Shown here: positions 1 to 8,871 of the stretch, one piece after another
Layout: each line of letters begins with the position of its first letter
How positions within the stretch are numbered: the first letter of the stretch is position 1
Source of the DNA: Planctomycetota bacterium
GTDB taxonomy: Bacteria > Planctomycetota > Phycisphaerae > UBA1845
NCBI GenBank assembly: GCA_016200265.1
Contig: JACQFE010000052.1
Span: 1 to 58,217, forward strand
Direction: 5' to 3'
Length of the DNA stretch: 58,217 bases
The notes under the pieces: model-generated
The model's input: only the letters and a program-made list of their open reading frames with translations
The model's database searches: none
What the model was told of the DNA's origin: nothing
Translations under genes and position numbers: made by a program

Positions 1-423
1 GTAGTAATACGAATCCCAATAATTATTGGCGCTACCTCCGCGGTGCCATGGGCGGCTTGTCCGCCCGTACCAGTACTGGCAGGCAAGCTACCAGTGGCAC
101 TCACTGAAACCGAACCGCGCCATTAATTTCTGGAATTGGCATAATGTCTCGCCGCTTCGAACCGACCCCAGTCGATCTTCCTGGCCAGTTGAATCAGCTC
201 ATGCTGCGGATTGAGCAACTGATCGAAATGGGATTGAAACAACTCGAACGAATCGCGCGATTGCGGTTTGGGTTGCATGGAATCCATTCCTTGATCAGGT
301 GGCATCGAATCCGTTCTTGTTTTGCAGGCTTTTCGTCCTCACGTCGAGGATTTCCGGCAAACTATACCGGCCACATATCGCAATTTCACCTAAAATGTGG
401 CAGGAATGCAGAGTTTTTCAGGG
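1..423 (-). mobile_element. partial, decayed IS5-like insertion sequence
   Basis: The minus strand carries the start of an IS5-type transposase about 120 bases inside a probable element end near 423, where the interrupted M23-like gene (390-707) switches from recognisable sequence to CCCTGAAAAACTCTGC. The element runs off or is deleted toward base 1. Bases 1-122 keep an open minus-strand frame rich in Ser, Thr, Gly and Ala that does not resemble a transposase, so the IS is probably truncated near 123. No second end or target duplication is visible. The end position is an inference from where the host gene loses similarity. Confidence 0.45.
123..305 (-). pseudogene. IS5-family transposase N-terminal fragment
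   Basis: The 60-residue frame contains SFELFQSHFDQLLNPQHEL followed by LARKIDWGRFEA, which matches the usual N-terminal signature of IS5-family transposases (D/ELF..R/HLDQIINP.HELV.LAGKIDW). The normal protein is several hundred residues with a DDE catalytic core. Here the frame stops about 13 residues after the IDW motif, so the catalytic domain is absent and the gene is dead. Recognition is from memory of the family, not from a search. Confidence 0.55.
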
Positions 424-707
424 ACGACGACATCACCCTCGGCCGCGGCAACAATCGCACGTCCGTTGGCCATCGTGTCGTTCATGTCCATTGGGCCGGT
501 GTCGCCCGCCGGCGAATTGCCGTGATCGACGTAGTCGTGCGTGACGTGAATGTAGTCGCCGCTCACATAGGGGATTCGGTAGAAGTTACGGGAAATCTTG
601 CCTCTGGCGTTGGAAGTCTGAGCGAACGCGGGAACCACCGACAATATCGCCGCGAGGCAAACACCAATTCTCAACGAGTGTCTCGAGGTTGTTTTCAACC
701 TGCACAT
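390..707 (-). pseudogene. M23-like peptidase family protein, truncated by IS5-like element
   Basis: Starting at the ATG at 707 the product has a signal peptide (SLRIGVCLAAILSVVPAFAQ) and then FYRIPYVSGDYIHVTHDYVDH, MDMND and a GRAIVAAAEGDVVV segment. This is the front of the secreted M23-like metallopeptidase fold, in which the D of the MD motif binds zinc and AAA.G starts the next strand. The frame ends 14 residues later in PEKLCIPATF, which I read as insertion-sequence DNA, so the rest of the domain is missing. It lies 43 bases after the end of the fibre-like pseudogene on the same strand, so the two may once have been cotranscribed. Identification as M23-like is tentative because only the first strand pair remains. 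Confidence 0.45.
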
Positions 708-2267
708 CGGCCCGCGCCGCAATGGGCAATCGGAAATTGGCAATTGGATTTCATCGTCCGCCCTCCAGCGCCGCCAGCCGCGCCTTCAGGTCCGCGTTTT
801 CCTTCTTCATGCCCTCCAACTGCTTGTTCATCTCGATCATGTAGAGGGTAAGCTCTTCGACCTTTTGGAGCGTCTGCGTCTGCACTTGGGCCACATTCAC
901 GCCATTCTTCGCGATCTCCTCCGCCGATGGAATCCCCGGCAGATGCTTGTTTTCCTGAATGCTCTGCTCCAGTTGATCCAGCGGCGTCAGCGCGTAATCG
1001 GCATCGAACACGAAATCAGGCCAATCCTGGGAAAGCTGAACCTCCAGCTCTTCGCAAAGCACTTTTCCATTGACCGCAAGTTTCACGCCGCTGGGAATTG
1101 TGGTTGTGCCAATCGACACTCCGCCTGTCCCCGTGGCGATCATGTGTACGTTTCCGCCCTCATTGTTGAAGTACAAGGGCGACGCAGCGCCGTTGTTGCG
1201 GGCCATGATCTCATTGTTATCTAGGGCAATGTTTGCGCCGGACGACGAACCGAGAATGAGAAACCCTCCGGCGGCAAGCTCCGCGTCCGTCCCGTTGATG
1301 ATGTGTAGTCTGCCTGCCGGCGTAGCGGTATCGATCCCCACATTGCCCGTCGTGGTGTTCGTCAGCAGGCCCCACGAAGCGCCGGTATTCCCGTACAAGC
1401 CGACCGTCGTGTCATCGTATATTCCCACGAACGCGCGGTCGGCCGCGGGCGTGGTTTGATAGAACCAAATTCCCGCCGTTCCACCGCCTTCGCGAACCCT
1501 CATCCTGCCGTTCACATCAAGCAGGCGACCGGGGGTAATCGTGCCAATGCCGACGTTCCCACTGTCCGTCACGGTCAAACGATCCGCATTCGCCCAAACA
1601 CGCCAATCGCCGCTGGCGCCGTCGAGATACGTCCACGCACTCTGAGCGCCGGCCTGATATCCATAGTATGGGGCTTCGCCGTCGCACCGTCCGTCCGAAT
1701 GTACATGCCGCCGTAGTCGGTACCCGTCGCGTGCGACTGAATGCCGAAGGCTTCCGAATCATTGAGTCGGCTGGACCGGTTCACCCCCACAAACGGCGTG
1801 TCCACATCAACAGTGAGAGCAACGTTGGACGCGGATCGGAAACTGTAGCGATGGCTTGAATACTGGAGGCCTTCCAACGGGAAATTGACCGAGTGACCGA
1901 GGATCATCTTGCTCGTCGGCAGCGTCAGTCCCAAGTCAAACAACTGAATCAATGGCAGATTGTTCGTCGTCATGTCGGGAAACGTGATGCCACCGTTGCC
2001 GTCCGTGAACCGCACGCGACCGTTCGAGCCATCGACTTGAACTTGTCCCCGTCACCAACGGTGAGTGTCGCCAGGGGCGTTGTGTCGCCGATTCTGACTT
2101 TTCCAATTCCGAACAGACCATTGGTCGTAAACGCAATGTCATTCCCACTCGACTGGGCCGTCTGCCAGGGCTTTAACGATCGAAGCGAATAAGGCGTCGG
2201 GTTTATCTGCTGGCGCGTTGTCAAAGTCGTGCCGTTCACCGAAATTTCCAGCCAGCGCGGGTCGCCT

Positions 2268-2275
2268 TCAAACCA
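2268..2275. repeat. target-site duplication TCAAACCA, left copy
   Basis: TCAAACCA at 2268-2275 directly abuts the left inverted repeat of the IS1595-family element, and the same eight bases sit at 4176-4183 just outside the right end. Eight-base duplications are typical for IS1595. Confidence 0.92.
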
Positions 2276-2323
2276 CGCAATTATGCAGTTGACGCAGGAA
2301 ACTTTGCGTGCGATTATGCCTGA

Positions 2324-3100
2324 ATGGGTACTTTTCCAAAGCGTATTTGGATTCGATGTTGCCGCATCGGGGCATGGGGTCTCAAGCATTGGAAAATCAT
2401 TGCTTCGATCGGCTTTGTCAAATGGCTTCACAGTCTCGCCCAAGAAGTCGGCAATGCACAGGCGGCGCGCGACATGATTTCTTGGTTCGAGTCCGCACTT
2501 GCTTTCGTACTTAGGCCATCTTTGTTGCGAGTGGCGTTTTGGGTGCTCGTGGCATGCGCGTTACAGGATTTTTGGAGACCGAAACTACGTCCTGTATTGA
2601 ACTGGTTTCGAATTCATGGTCGCCCGGCATTTCCTTCATTGCCACAGACGTGGACAGCAAAGCAAATCTTCAAAGACGGTATGGAATTTGGACTCGGCCA
2701 GCACAAGATTCGAGTAATCGACGACACGCTTTACATCGATTCGCCTGATTTGCGGCTCAACGAAGGAAATCGCGGCGATGTTGGGCTTGGTTCTGCTGGA
2801 AATAGGATCCTGCCAGAATATGATGATTCGGTATCCTTTGGGAGTCCGGCATTGCGATACAAAGATGGTTGGTTCACAAGATTGCATCTCCATCAATCTT
2901 CTGTAATGAAAATATCGAATCCCCCAAAAATTTTGGAACTCAATGCAGCCTTTGGAGAACCGAGCGCTCTCGGTGAAGGATTTGTTGCTATTGCTTCATG
3001 GCCCGAATCTGGAATTTGGCTATGTACGACATTTAACGGCGGATGGCATACTACCTTATTGCCGCGAGCATCAAGCGACCAGTTCGGCATATTGCATTGA
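2324..3100 (+). CDS. passenger protein of the IS1595 element, unknown function
   Basis: A 258-residue frame lies wholly inside the element and converges on the transposase gene, overlapping its 3' end by 30 bases. The start is uncertain; a later ATG at residue 52 (MISWFESALAF) is possible. A hydrophobic helix (LLRVAFWVLVACAL) follows, then a charged stretch and the segment GNRILPEYDDSVSFGSPALR with YKDGWFTRLHL. This resembles the G.ILP..D.T..LGS...R(W/Y)KD motif in phage tail-fibre and related receptor-like proteins. The C-terminus is rich in Trp and Gly. No enzyme motif is visible. A link to transposition is not evident; it may be cargo. Function is unassigned. Confidence 0.6.
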   Translation: MGTFPKRIWIRCCRIGAWGLKHWKIIASIGFVKWLHSLAQEVGNAQAARDMISWFESALAFVLRPSLLRVAFWVLVACALQDFWRPKLRPVLNWFRIHGRPAFPSLPQTWTAKQIFKDGMEFGLGQHKIRVIDDTLYIDSPDLRLNEGNRGDVGLGSAGNRILPEYDDSVSFGSPALRYKDGWFTRLHLHQSSVMKISNPPKILELNAAFGEPSALGEGFVAIASWPESGIWLCTTFNGGWHTTLLPRASSDQFGILH

Positions 3101-3967
3101 TTCCGCCGTCAAAAGCTCCTTTATCGCATCGCGGAAAATGTAGGGGTTGTCCCGATTGTTGAAACGAAATTCAAACTCGTCTAGGTACAAATCAAGGTGT
3201 TTCTTGCTGATTTTATGATAAGCGCCAATCACGCAACGCTTGAACAAACCCCACGCATTTTCGACAGTATTCGTGTGAACATCACCGCGCGTCCATTCTT
3301 CTGCGCTGTGGTTTACGGTCGCGTGACGATACTCTTTGTCCAGCCCCTTGTAAGAAACCCAATCGTCCGTGAACAAGCCTTCAGCGCTATGGCGGACGTG
3401 TTCTCGAATGAATTCACGGAGTGTCATTCGCTTAGTGTCGGGAACGACTTGCATTCGCAAATCCCCGCCACGCTCCACAACGCCAGCCACGATGCTCTTG
3501 TTTCCAGCCCGTCGTCCACCTGCCCGACTCTTGTCTGCTTTTCCGCCGATCCACGTCTCATCCACTTCGCAAATTCCCATCATCAGAGCATGCGGAGTAT
3601 AGAGCGCCTTGCGAATGCGATGACACAAATACCACGACGTTCGATACGAAATATCAAGTGTGCGGCTCAGTTGATTGGCGCTTACACTTTTCTTGCTTTC
3701 CACGATCATGTAAACTGCCAGAAACCACTTAGTCAGCGGCAAATGGGTATCGTGCATGATCGTGCCAGACGTGACGGAGAATTGATAGCGGCATGTATTA
3801 CAATCAAATTTGTTGCGGACGTGGACTTCGGAGATTGCCTTGCTCTTACAATGCGGACAGGTCATGCCGTCCGGCCAGCGAAGCGACTCCAAATAATCGC
3901 GGCAGTTTTCCTCGTTGCCGAATTTCTGGATAAGATTGATGAGGTTAATTTCGTATGTCACAGCCAT
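3071..3967 (-). CDS. IS1595-family (ISXO2-like) transposase
   Basis: The product is 298 residues from the ATG at 3967 (MAVTYEINLINLIQ), chosen over an upstream in-frame ATG because this N-terminus is family-like and a G-rich stretch precedes it. A zinc ribbon comes first (CPHC near residue 40, then CNTC), followed by a conserved FSVTSGTIMHDTHLPLTKW segment. The ISXO2-type DDE core follows, with acidic residues in CEVDETWIGGK and LFTDDWVSYK and a third motif region VENAWGLFKRCVIGAYH. Length and motif order are normal for the family, and no frameshift or stop is seen, so the protein could be active. It would bind the element ends and move the 1.9 kb unit. Confidence 0.93.
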   Translation of the reverse strand: MAVTYEINLINLIQKFGNEENCRDYLESLRWPDGMTCPHCKSKAISEVHVRNKFDCNTCRYQFSVTSGTIMHDTHLPLTKWFLAVYMIVESKKSVSANQLSRTLDISYRTSWYLCHRIRKALYTPHALMMGICEVDETWIGGKADKSRAGGRRAGNKSIVAGVVERGGDLRMQVVPDTKRMTLREFIREHVRHSAEGLFTDDWVSYKGLDKEYRHATVNHSAEEWTRGDVHTNTVENAWGLFKRCVIGAYHKISKKHLDLYLDEFEFRFNNRDNPYIFRDAIKELLTAESMQYAELVA

Positions 3968-4122
3968 CGGATAAACCCCCCAAGAACAAAGAAGCTCGCA
4001 AACGTCGAGCAAAGCGACTATTGCAATTGCCTGACAAAAAAGCCGTTCGGAAGCTGTTTCCGCCCAAGCTCATCGATGAAATCGACAAGGTCATCGGACG
4101 CGAGAAAAAGCCTAAATCCTGA
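3955..4122 (+). CDS. possible 55-residue highly basic protein within the IS1595 element
   Basis: An ATG at 3955 opens a 55-codon frame ending in TGA at 4120-4122, divergent from the transposase and overlapping its first four codons. The predicted peptide is almost entirely Lys, Arg, Pro, Leu, Ile, Asp and Glu (for example NKEARKRRAKRLLQ, then RKLFPPKLIDEIDKVIG, then REKKPKS). That composition is coherent for a small nucleic-acid-binding or adaptor protein and unlike a random antisense frame. A GAGG motif lies about 12 bases upstream. No homologue is recognised. It could instead be an accidental frame in the transposase leader. Confidence 0.4.
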   Translation: MSQPSDKPPKNKEARKRRAKRLLQLPDKKAVRKLFPPKLIDEIDKVIGREKKPKS

Positions 4123-4175
4123 TCCATTGCCGCATTTTAACGAATTGGCTGTCCTGCGTAAAGTACATAATTACG

Positions 4176-4183
4176 TCAAACCA
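4176..4183. repeat. target-site duplication TCAAACCA, right copy
   Basis: Second copy of the 8-bp duplication flanking the IS1595-family element. It lies directly outside the right inverted repeat, which ends at 4175. Confidence 0.92.
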
Positions 4184-4621
4184 AAGAGTGTTATTGAAAC
4201 CAAAATCCAGGGCCACGGTGAACAGTCCGTCGACGACAGCCTGGCCGTTGAATGTCAGCGTGTTGCCTTGCTGATTGCCGTTGCTGACCGCATCGAAAAG
4301 CTTGAAAGTGAGACCCACGGTCCCGTTCACAGGAATGCCTGAATCCTTGATTTGCCCCTGATATGTGAATGGCTCGGCAGACTGTATGCTCCCCATGAAT
4401 ATGAAGGTGACAACGAAAGTGCCCATTACCGCTTTCCGGCTGATGCCCGCCCTCCTTTAATCCCGATTCCTCAACTGGATTCCAAATGCCCAATGGAAAC
4501 CAAACGCACCCCACTAGTGTTTGGCTTGCCGCACTCACTCAGCGCGGCGGATCGACTGATTGCGACGGAGAGATGGCATCATGATACCACAAATCACACC
4601 GACAATTCCAGTCCTCGATTG

Positions 4622-6034
4622 TCAGGAAACAACCGATGAGTGCCGAATACAAGTGGAAATGGCGTCGATGGTCGCTGGACATCGAATCGGCGTGTTCGCG
4701 AACGTCTTCAGTTTCAATTGGTGCTGATCGTTTACAATGGATTGATGGTAATGAACCGTGGCATCGGAGTCCTTGAGGGCGTGCCCGGTGAGAATGCATA
4801 CAACAGTGTCCGAAGGAGAAATGACGCCCTTTTCGCGAAGCAATTGCAGACCGGCGACTGATGCGGCACTGGCCGGCTCGCAGCCGAATCCATGTCGCCC
4901 CACCAATGCCTTTGCGTCGAGGATCGCCTCATCCGGAACATCTCGCACAACGCCGTTCATGTATTCCAGCGCTCGCAGCGCTTTGGGCAGGTTCACAGGG
5001 CGGCCGATCTCGATCGCGCTTGCGATTGTTTTCGCGGCGCGACCTTCCGCCTTCATCCGGCCATAAAAGGAATGGACACGCGTGGAATCAATACGGCCGC
5101 CTTCATATTTTAATTGTTCACAATTCACCAGTCGCGACAGCGTGTCGGCGCCGGATGCATTAATGATCGCCAGTCGTGGAACGCGATCGACCAATCCAAG
5201 CGTGCGAAGCTCCATGTAGGCCTTGCCGAATGCGCTGCTGTTTCCGAGATTGCCACCCGGCACAATAATCCAATCGGGAACGTGCCAACCAAGCCCTTCC
5301 AGCACGCGATACATGATCGTCTTTTGTCCTTCGAGCCGGAAGGGATTGACGGAATTCATCAAATAGAGGTCGAGCTGGTTTGCGGCCTGCTGCACCAGCG
5401 ACATGCACGCGTCGAAGTCGCCATCGATCTGCAGCGTGAGCGCGCCGAAGTCGAGTGCTTGGGCTAGCTTGCCGAGCGATATCTTTCCTCCGCCGACGAA
5501 TACAATCGGCTGCATCGGCTCACCGCGCTGCGTTCGCGTTTGCGACGCATACATGGCCATCGACGCGCTGGTGTTGCCGGTCGAAGCACATCCCACGCGC
5601 CGCCGACCGTGCTTCCTCGCGATGGTGAACGCGGCGGCCATCCCGTTGTCCTTGAAGCTGCCGCTGGGGTTGAAGCCCTCGTATTGCAGGAAGAGATTGC
5701 CGGGCTTAATGCCGACTTTTGTCGCGAGATCGTCGGCTTGTTGAAGCTGCGTGCGACCTTCGGCGAGCGTCACGATATCTTCCAGCGCCGCGAACGGCAG
5801 CAACTCGCGAAACCGCCAGACGCCGCTGAAATCCGCGCGTGCTACCAAATCGCGACCCGGCGTCGACCAGCGCTTTTCAAAAAACGAAAGCGACTTGGGG
5901 ACCTCGCATCGCGACCAATCGTAGTTGATATCCAGCAACGACCCGCACGCTCGACATGCAAAGAGCACATCATCGCAGCCGTATCGCCGTGCGCACGAAT
6001 GGGAGATGCATTGTTGAAAGGCAAGTCCGTTCAT
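4622..6034 (-). CDS. thrC: threonine synthase
   Basis: A 470-residue PLP enzyme (fold type II) that converts O-phosphohomoserine to threonine in the cytoplasm. The N-terminus has cysteines at about 9, 14, 20, 27 and 30 in a ribbon-like arrangement ([16 protein letters not shown]), found in many bacterial long-form ThrC proteins. The cofactor lysine is K128 in [10 protein letters not shown], and the glycine-rich phosphate loop is [16 protein letters not shown]. Further family signatures are [13 protein letters not shown] and [12 protein letters not shown]. The last about 45 residues after [11 protein letters not shown] are less conserved. It is flanked by the fibre pseudogene and the protease and does not look part of an operon. 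Confidence 0.93.
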   Translation of the reverse strand: MNGLAFQQCISHSCARRYGCDDVLFACRACGSLLDINYDWSRCEVPKSLSFFEKRWSTPGRDLVARADFSGVWRFRELLPFAALEDIVTLAEGRTQLQQADDLATKVGIKPGNLFLQYEGFNPSGSFKDNGMAAAFTIARKHGRRRVGCASTGNTSASMAMYASQTRTQRGEPMQPIVFVGGGKISLGKLAQALDFGALTLQIDGDFDACMSLVQQAANQLDLYLMNSVNPFRLEGQKTIMYRVLEGLGWHVPDWIIVPGGNLGNSSAFGKAYMELRTLGLVDRVPRLAIINASGADTLSRLVNCEQLKYEGGRIDSTRVHSFYGRMKAEGRAAKTIASAIEIGRPVNLPKALRALEYMNGVVRDVPDEAILDAKALVGRHGFGCEPASAASVAGLQLLREKGVISPSDTVVCILTGHALKDSDATVHYHQSIVNDQHQLKLKTFANTPIRCPATIDAISTCIRHSSVVS

Positions 6035-6089
6035 CGCGACGCATGTTACAGCGACGGACAGAGAACGCTATGCGACCTTACGCTGGATC

Positions 6090-6107
6090 GCGCCCCCAAC
6101 GGGGCGC
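6090..6107. repeat. GC-rich hairpin between protease and threonine synthase genes
   Basis: GCGCCCC at 6090-6096 pairs with GGGGCGC at 6101-6107 across a four-base loop. It lies between the stop of the protease gene (6190) and the start of thrC (6034). It lacks a strong adjacent T-run, so it may be a repeat-derived hairpin or a weak terminator for the protease transcript. Confidence 0.4.
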
Positions 6108-6189
6108 TGAATTTCTTTCGCTTGCAACTGATCTTAACGCGGCGGAGGCCACTTATTGCAATCATTTCTGCTCAGCATTTTACAGCAGT

Positions 6190-8871
6190 TCAAGGACCGT
6201 CGCCCCCGCCTTCCGGCCCGTAAATGCTGCAATTGACGAATCGGCACGAAGTGGTCGGCTGCCAGTGATATCCACCGTGAGCAATGCAGGCGCATTCCGT
6301 TACGCTCGAAGTGCAACCGCCGCCGTCGTAGCCGCAGCACGCGCCGGTGAAGGTGCAGCTATGGCCCGAACCGAGGAACGTACCTCCGCCGCTGCTGCAT
6401 TCGCATTCTGTCACGCTGGCGGAACAGGAGCCACCGTTGTATCCACAGCAGACCCCCGTTGAACAACTATGCCCCAAGCCCAGGAACGTTCCGCCGTTGC
6501 TCAGGCAGTCGCATTCTGATATGGGGGCATCACAACTGCCGCCATACTCGCAGCATGCTCCTGTGGCGCTGCAGCTTCCCGATCCAAGAGTAATTCCCGC
6601 GCCGGCGTTGCAATCGCATTGAGTGAGCACGTCACATTCGTATAACCTTTCGGGGAGGCAGCAGGCAACGGTGGGCAACGGCTCGCAGGAATCCGGAACC
6701 CAGTTGCCGTTGGTGTCAGTGCTCGTTCCGGCGCAAATATCGCACGTGTCCGGCACGCCGTTGCCATTGCAGTCACAGGCCATGCCGAATGCGATATCGC
6801 ACGAATCCGGCACACCGTTGTGATTGCAATCCGGAACCGTTCCCGCATAGACATCGCAGATGTCCTTCACACCGTTCGAGTTGCAGTCGGCCTGCGATTC
6901 GCACTCGTCAGGAATGCCATTGTGATTGCAGTCACTGCTGCCGCCGCACGGCGTCGAACAGCCGGTGCAACTGATATCGCAATGGTCGGCGATGCCGTTC
7001 TCATTGCAATCCGTGGCCGCAGTGCCCTGAAGATTCGCCAAGGCGCTTTGCAAATTACTCTCGTCAATGCGCCAACCGGAATTCGACGAATTGGGATCCG
7101 AATTACAACCGCTGTTCGTGTGGATGCCATAGGTATGCCCGCACATATCCTCGACCGGCGATCCGGAATCGCCTACCATGGTGTCAACGGCGTAATTAAA
7201 CGTTGTAGTTGATAGCGATACATAGGGCCCTACGGCCGATTGGTTTGTGTAATTGTCCTCGTTCCCCAAGCCGGAGCTGCCGGGCGGCGTATCATCGTAT
7301 CCGAACCCGGAGATTCGAAGCTCTTGCCCGTTAACGGCCGGTAACGTGGAGATTAAAGAGTAGGAAGCGCCACGTTCCTGCAGCGGATAAAACCCGGTCA
7401 TTCGGTTGGGGAAGGCGGCAAAAACGCACCAGTCGCCACTGCCCAGACAAAACGCGGGGCTGTATGGGCCGGGGCCGCAAGCAACGGAGGTCACATCCAC
7501 GACATACTGAAACAGTGGGGATGGAAAGAATTGGGCCCCATTCCAGTTCGACAATGGAACGTGAAATTCAATGGTGGGGCGGTACCTGTTGGAGGGTTCA
7601 AATAAGTTGCAACAATGCCCAGCGGTGATGAAGTGCCCGGCATGACCGCCAAAAAGGAAGGCTGTGCAGACCCCCGTACCTGCCGACGAGTTAAAGACGT
7701 GCAACCGCGCGACTCGGGGATCAAACGAGGCCTGGCGATCGTCGCTCCCGCAAAGGTCGCGAGAATAATAGCCTAAATCATAACCGGTCGTTGGTTCAAC
7801 CAGTGCGTAATCGATTTGAATCCGGTTCGCGCCGGTTCCCGGGTAGACGTAGAGTTCCACGGTAACGTAATTGCCGTTGAAATATGCCGTGCTTTTGTTC
7901 CAGTCAGTGAAGGCTTCCGAATGTAATATTTGGTAGTAGCCGTCGTGGGCGGAAGTGATTTTGACGAACGATTCGTTCCCTGCGGCGCTGGAGCCGCTGA
8001 GTTGCACCTGCGAAAAGTGCAAGCGCATGGCGAATACATCAGGACCGAGCGGGATGGGGTACGTATGTACTTCTGGTACGCTGCCGGAACCCGGTGCAGA
8101 GATCGAGCCGGAATCCACCGAGAGTGCCACCTCTGCTGGGGTCGCATCCGCCACGTCGTGCTTTCCGGACGCCAGGACGAAGGCGAGGAACGCGCTCGGG
8201 AGAGTAAAACAACGGCGTCTCCTTGAAAGGACCACCGCTCCGCATGCGATGATTAACGCTGTCAGTTGCGCAGCGCCGCTCCACGACAAGGCCGGAATCT
8301 GTGGGGCCTGCGCCACGTTGAATGAGTACATGCCGCCGACGAGCTCGCCCGTATGTGCGCGCCATTCTGGCCCCAAAGTCGTGTACCATACGTCCAACCA
8401 AGCGCCGTGATACAGATCCGGATCCATTGCATTCATGACGTCGATCGGATAATTACCCGGAGCAGCCGGGAGTATGATGTCGATATGACCTGCCCGAATG
8501 CTTCCGCCTGCTGGCAGCGGTAGAAAAAGCCCAGGGCATCCGCACTCGATCGTGAGAGATTCCCAGACCACAGGAGGTTCGTTCGATTGCTGATAACCCG
8601 AGTTGAAGCCCGGAGGGTATTCGAAAACGAAGGGCGCCACGAGCTCGATGGTGGGGGAGGATTGCGCGAAGTCAAGCTGCACACGGCTTAGGCGAACGTC
8701 CTGGGATGCACTGCTATACAGCCACACATAAAGTGTGAGCTGCTCGCCGCTGTAAAACGGCGGCGGGTGGCTGGGGACGAGCGAGACGGTCACCTCTCCC
8801 GCGCCGAGGGCCGACAAAGTCACAAAAAACGACGACACAACAGTCAGGAAAATTGCTGTTTGACGTGACAT
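6190..8871 (-). CDS. secreted, membrane-anchored trypsin-like serine protease with calcium-type repeats and Cys-rich tail
   Basis: 893 residues; start ATG at 8871 with AGGAGG nine bases upstream. Order: signal peptide (1-24), a beta-rich domain (25-185), an IPTL-CTERM-like anchor (PQIPALSWSG, hydrophobic run, RRRR at about 190-220), a second hydrophobic segment, and a trypsin fold (about 370-610). The catalytic residues are probably H419 (TAGHC), D480 (SGDWCVF) and S569 (GDSGSP). Five or six DCN.NG.PD.CDI repeats follow (about 620-730), which in thrombospondin-type proteins bind calcium. The tail (736-893) has repeats with paired cysteines and CDC/CEC motifs. An anchor in the middle of the chain is unusual. 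It probably acts outside the cell membrane; the substrate is unknown. Confidence 0.85.
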   Translation of the reverse strand: MSRQTAIFLTVVSSFFVTLSALGAGEVTVSLVPSHPPPFYSGEQLTLYVWLYSSASQDVRLSRVQLDFAQSSPTIELVAPFVFEYPPGFNSGYQQSNEPPVVWESLTIECGCPGLFLPLPAGGSIRAGHIDIILPAAPGNYPIDVMNAMDPDLYHGAWLDVWYTTLGPEWRAHTGELVGGMYSFNVAQAPQIPALSWSGAAQLTALIIACGAVVLSRRRRCFTLPSAFLAFVLASGKHDVADATPAEVALSVDSGSISAPGSGSVPEVHTYPIPLGPDVFAMRLHFSQVQLSGSSAAGNESFVKITSAHDGYYQILHSEAFTDWNKSTAYFNGNYVTVELYVYPGTGANRIQIDYALVEPTTGYDLGYYSRDLCGSDDRQASFDPRVARLHVFNSSAGTGVCTAFLFGGHAGHFITAGHCCNLFEPSNRYRPTIEFHVPLSNWNGAQFFPSPLFQYVVDVTSVACGPGPYSPAFCLGSGDWCVFAAFPNRMTGFYPLQERGASYSLISTLPAVNGQELRISGFGYDDTPPGSSGLGNEDNYTNQSAVGPYVSLSTTTFNYAVDTMVGDSGSPVEDMCGHTYGIHTNSGCNSDPNSSNSGWRIDESNLQSALANLQGTAATDCNENGIADHCDISCTGCSTPCGGSSDCNHNGIPDECESQADCNSNGVKDICDVYAGTVPDCNHNGVPDSCDIAFGMACDCNGNGVPDTCDICAGTSTDTNGNWVPDSCEPLPTVACCLPERLYECDVLTQCDCNAGAGITLGSGSCSATGACCEYGGSCDAPISECDCLSNGGTFLGLGHSCSTGVCCGYNGGSCSASVTECECSSGGGTFLGSGHSCTFTGACCGYDGGGCTSSVTECACIAHGGYHWQPTTSCRFVNCSIYGPEGGGDGP

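Larger units (their letters stand above)
2276..4175 (-). mobile_element. complete IS1595-family insertion element (1900 bp) with extra genes
   Basis: The ends are imperfect inverted repeats. The left end begins CGCAATTATGCAGTTGACGC and the right end, read inward, begins CGTAATTATGTACTTTACGC. Twenty of the first 24 positions match, and both run on to AGGA. The element is flanked by an 8-bp direct repeat TCAAACCA. It carries the transposase (3071-3967, minus), a convergent passenger gene (2324-3100, plus) and a possible tiny divergent gene (3955-4122, plus). The intact transposase frame, the clear duplication and the restorable host gene suggest a fairly recent insertion. IS1595 relatives are known to carry passenger genes. 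Which subgroup this belongs to cannot be decided by eye. Confidence 0.92.
751..4426 (-). pseudogene. tail-fibre-like NVGIGT-repeat protein, split by IS1595 element and two frameshifts
   Basis: The N-terminal part (4426 down to 4176) encodes a signal peptide and FTYQGQIKDSGIPVNGTVGL, then LTFKLFDAVSNGNQ. The remainder continues below 2275 with WFEGDPRWLEISVNG, NPTPYSLRS, several GNVGIGT-type repeats, an HLPGIPSAEE segment and a C-terminal coiled coil (MNKQLEGMKKENADLKARL). This layout is common in secreted or fibre-like proteins of planctomycetes and Bacteroidetes. The IS1595 element (2276-4175) interrupts it. Excising the element plus one copy of its 8-bp duplication rejoins NNTLWFEGDPRW in frame. 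Two more breaks exist: near 2040 (frame shifts into VDGSNGRVRFTDGNGG) and near 1683 (frame shifts into EAPYYGYQAGAQSAW). Restored length is about 590 residues. An AGGAGG lies upstream, but the codon at its proper distance is ATC (4444-4442), so the original start may also be mutated. Confidence 0.85.

Noticed and set aside
3197..4342. 381-codon plus-strand frame across the transposase
   Set aside because: It is antisense to a transposase with complete motifs and shows no domain of its own.
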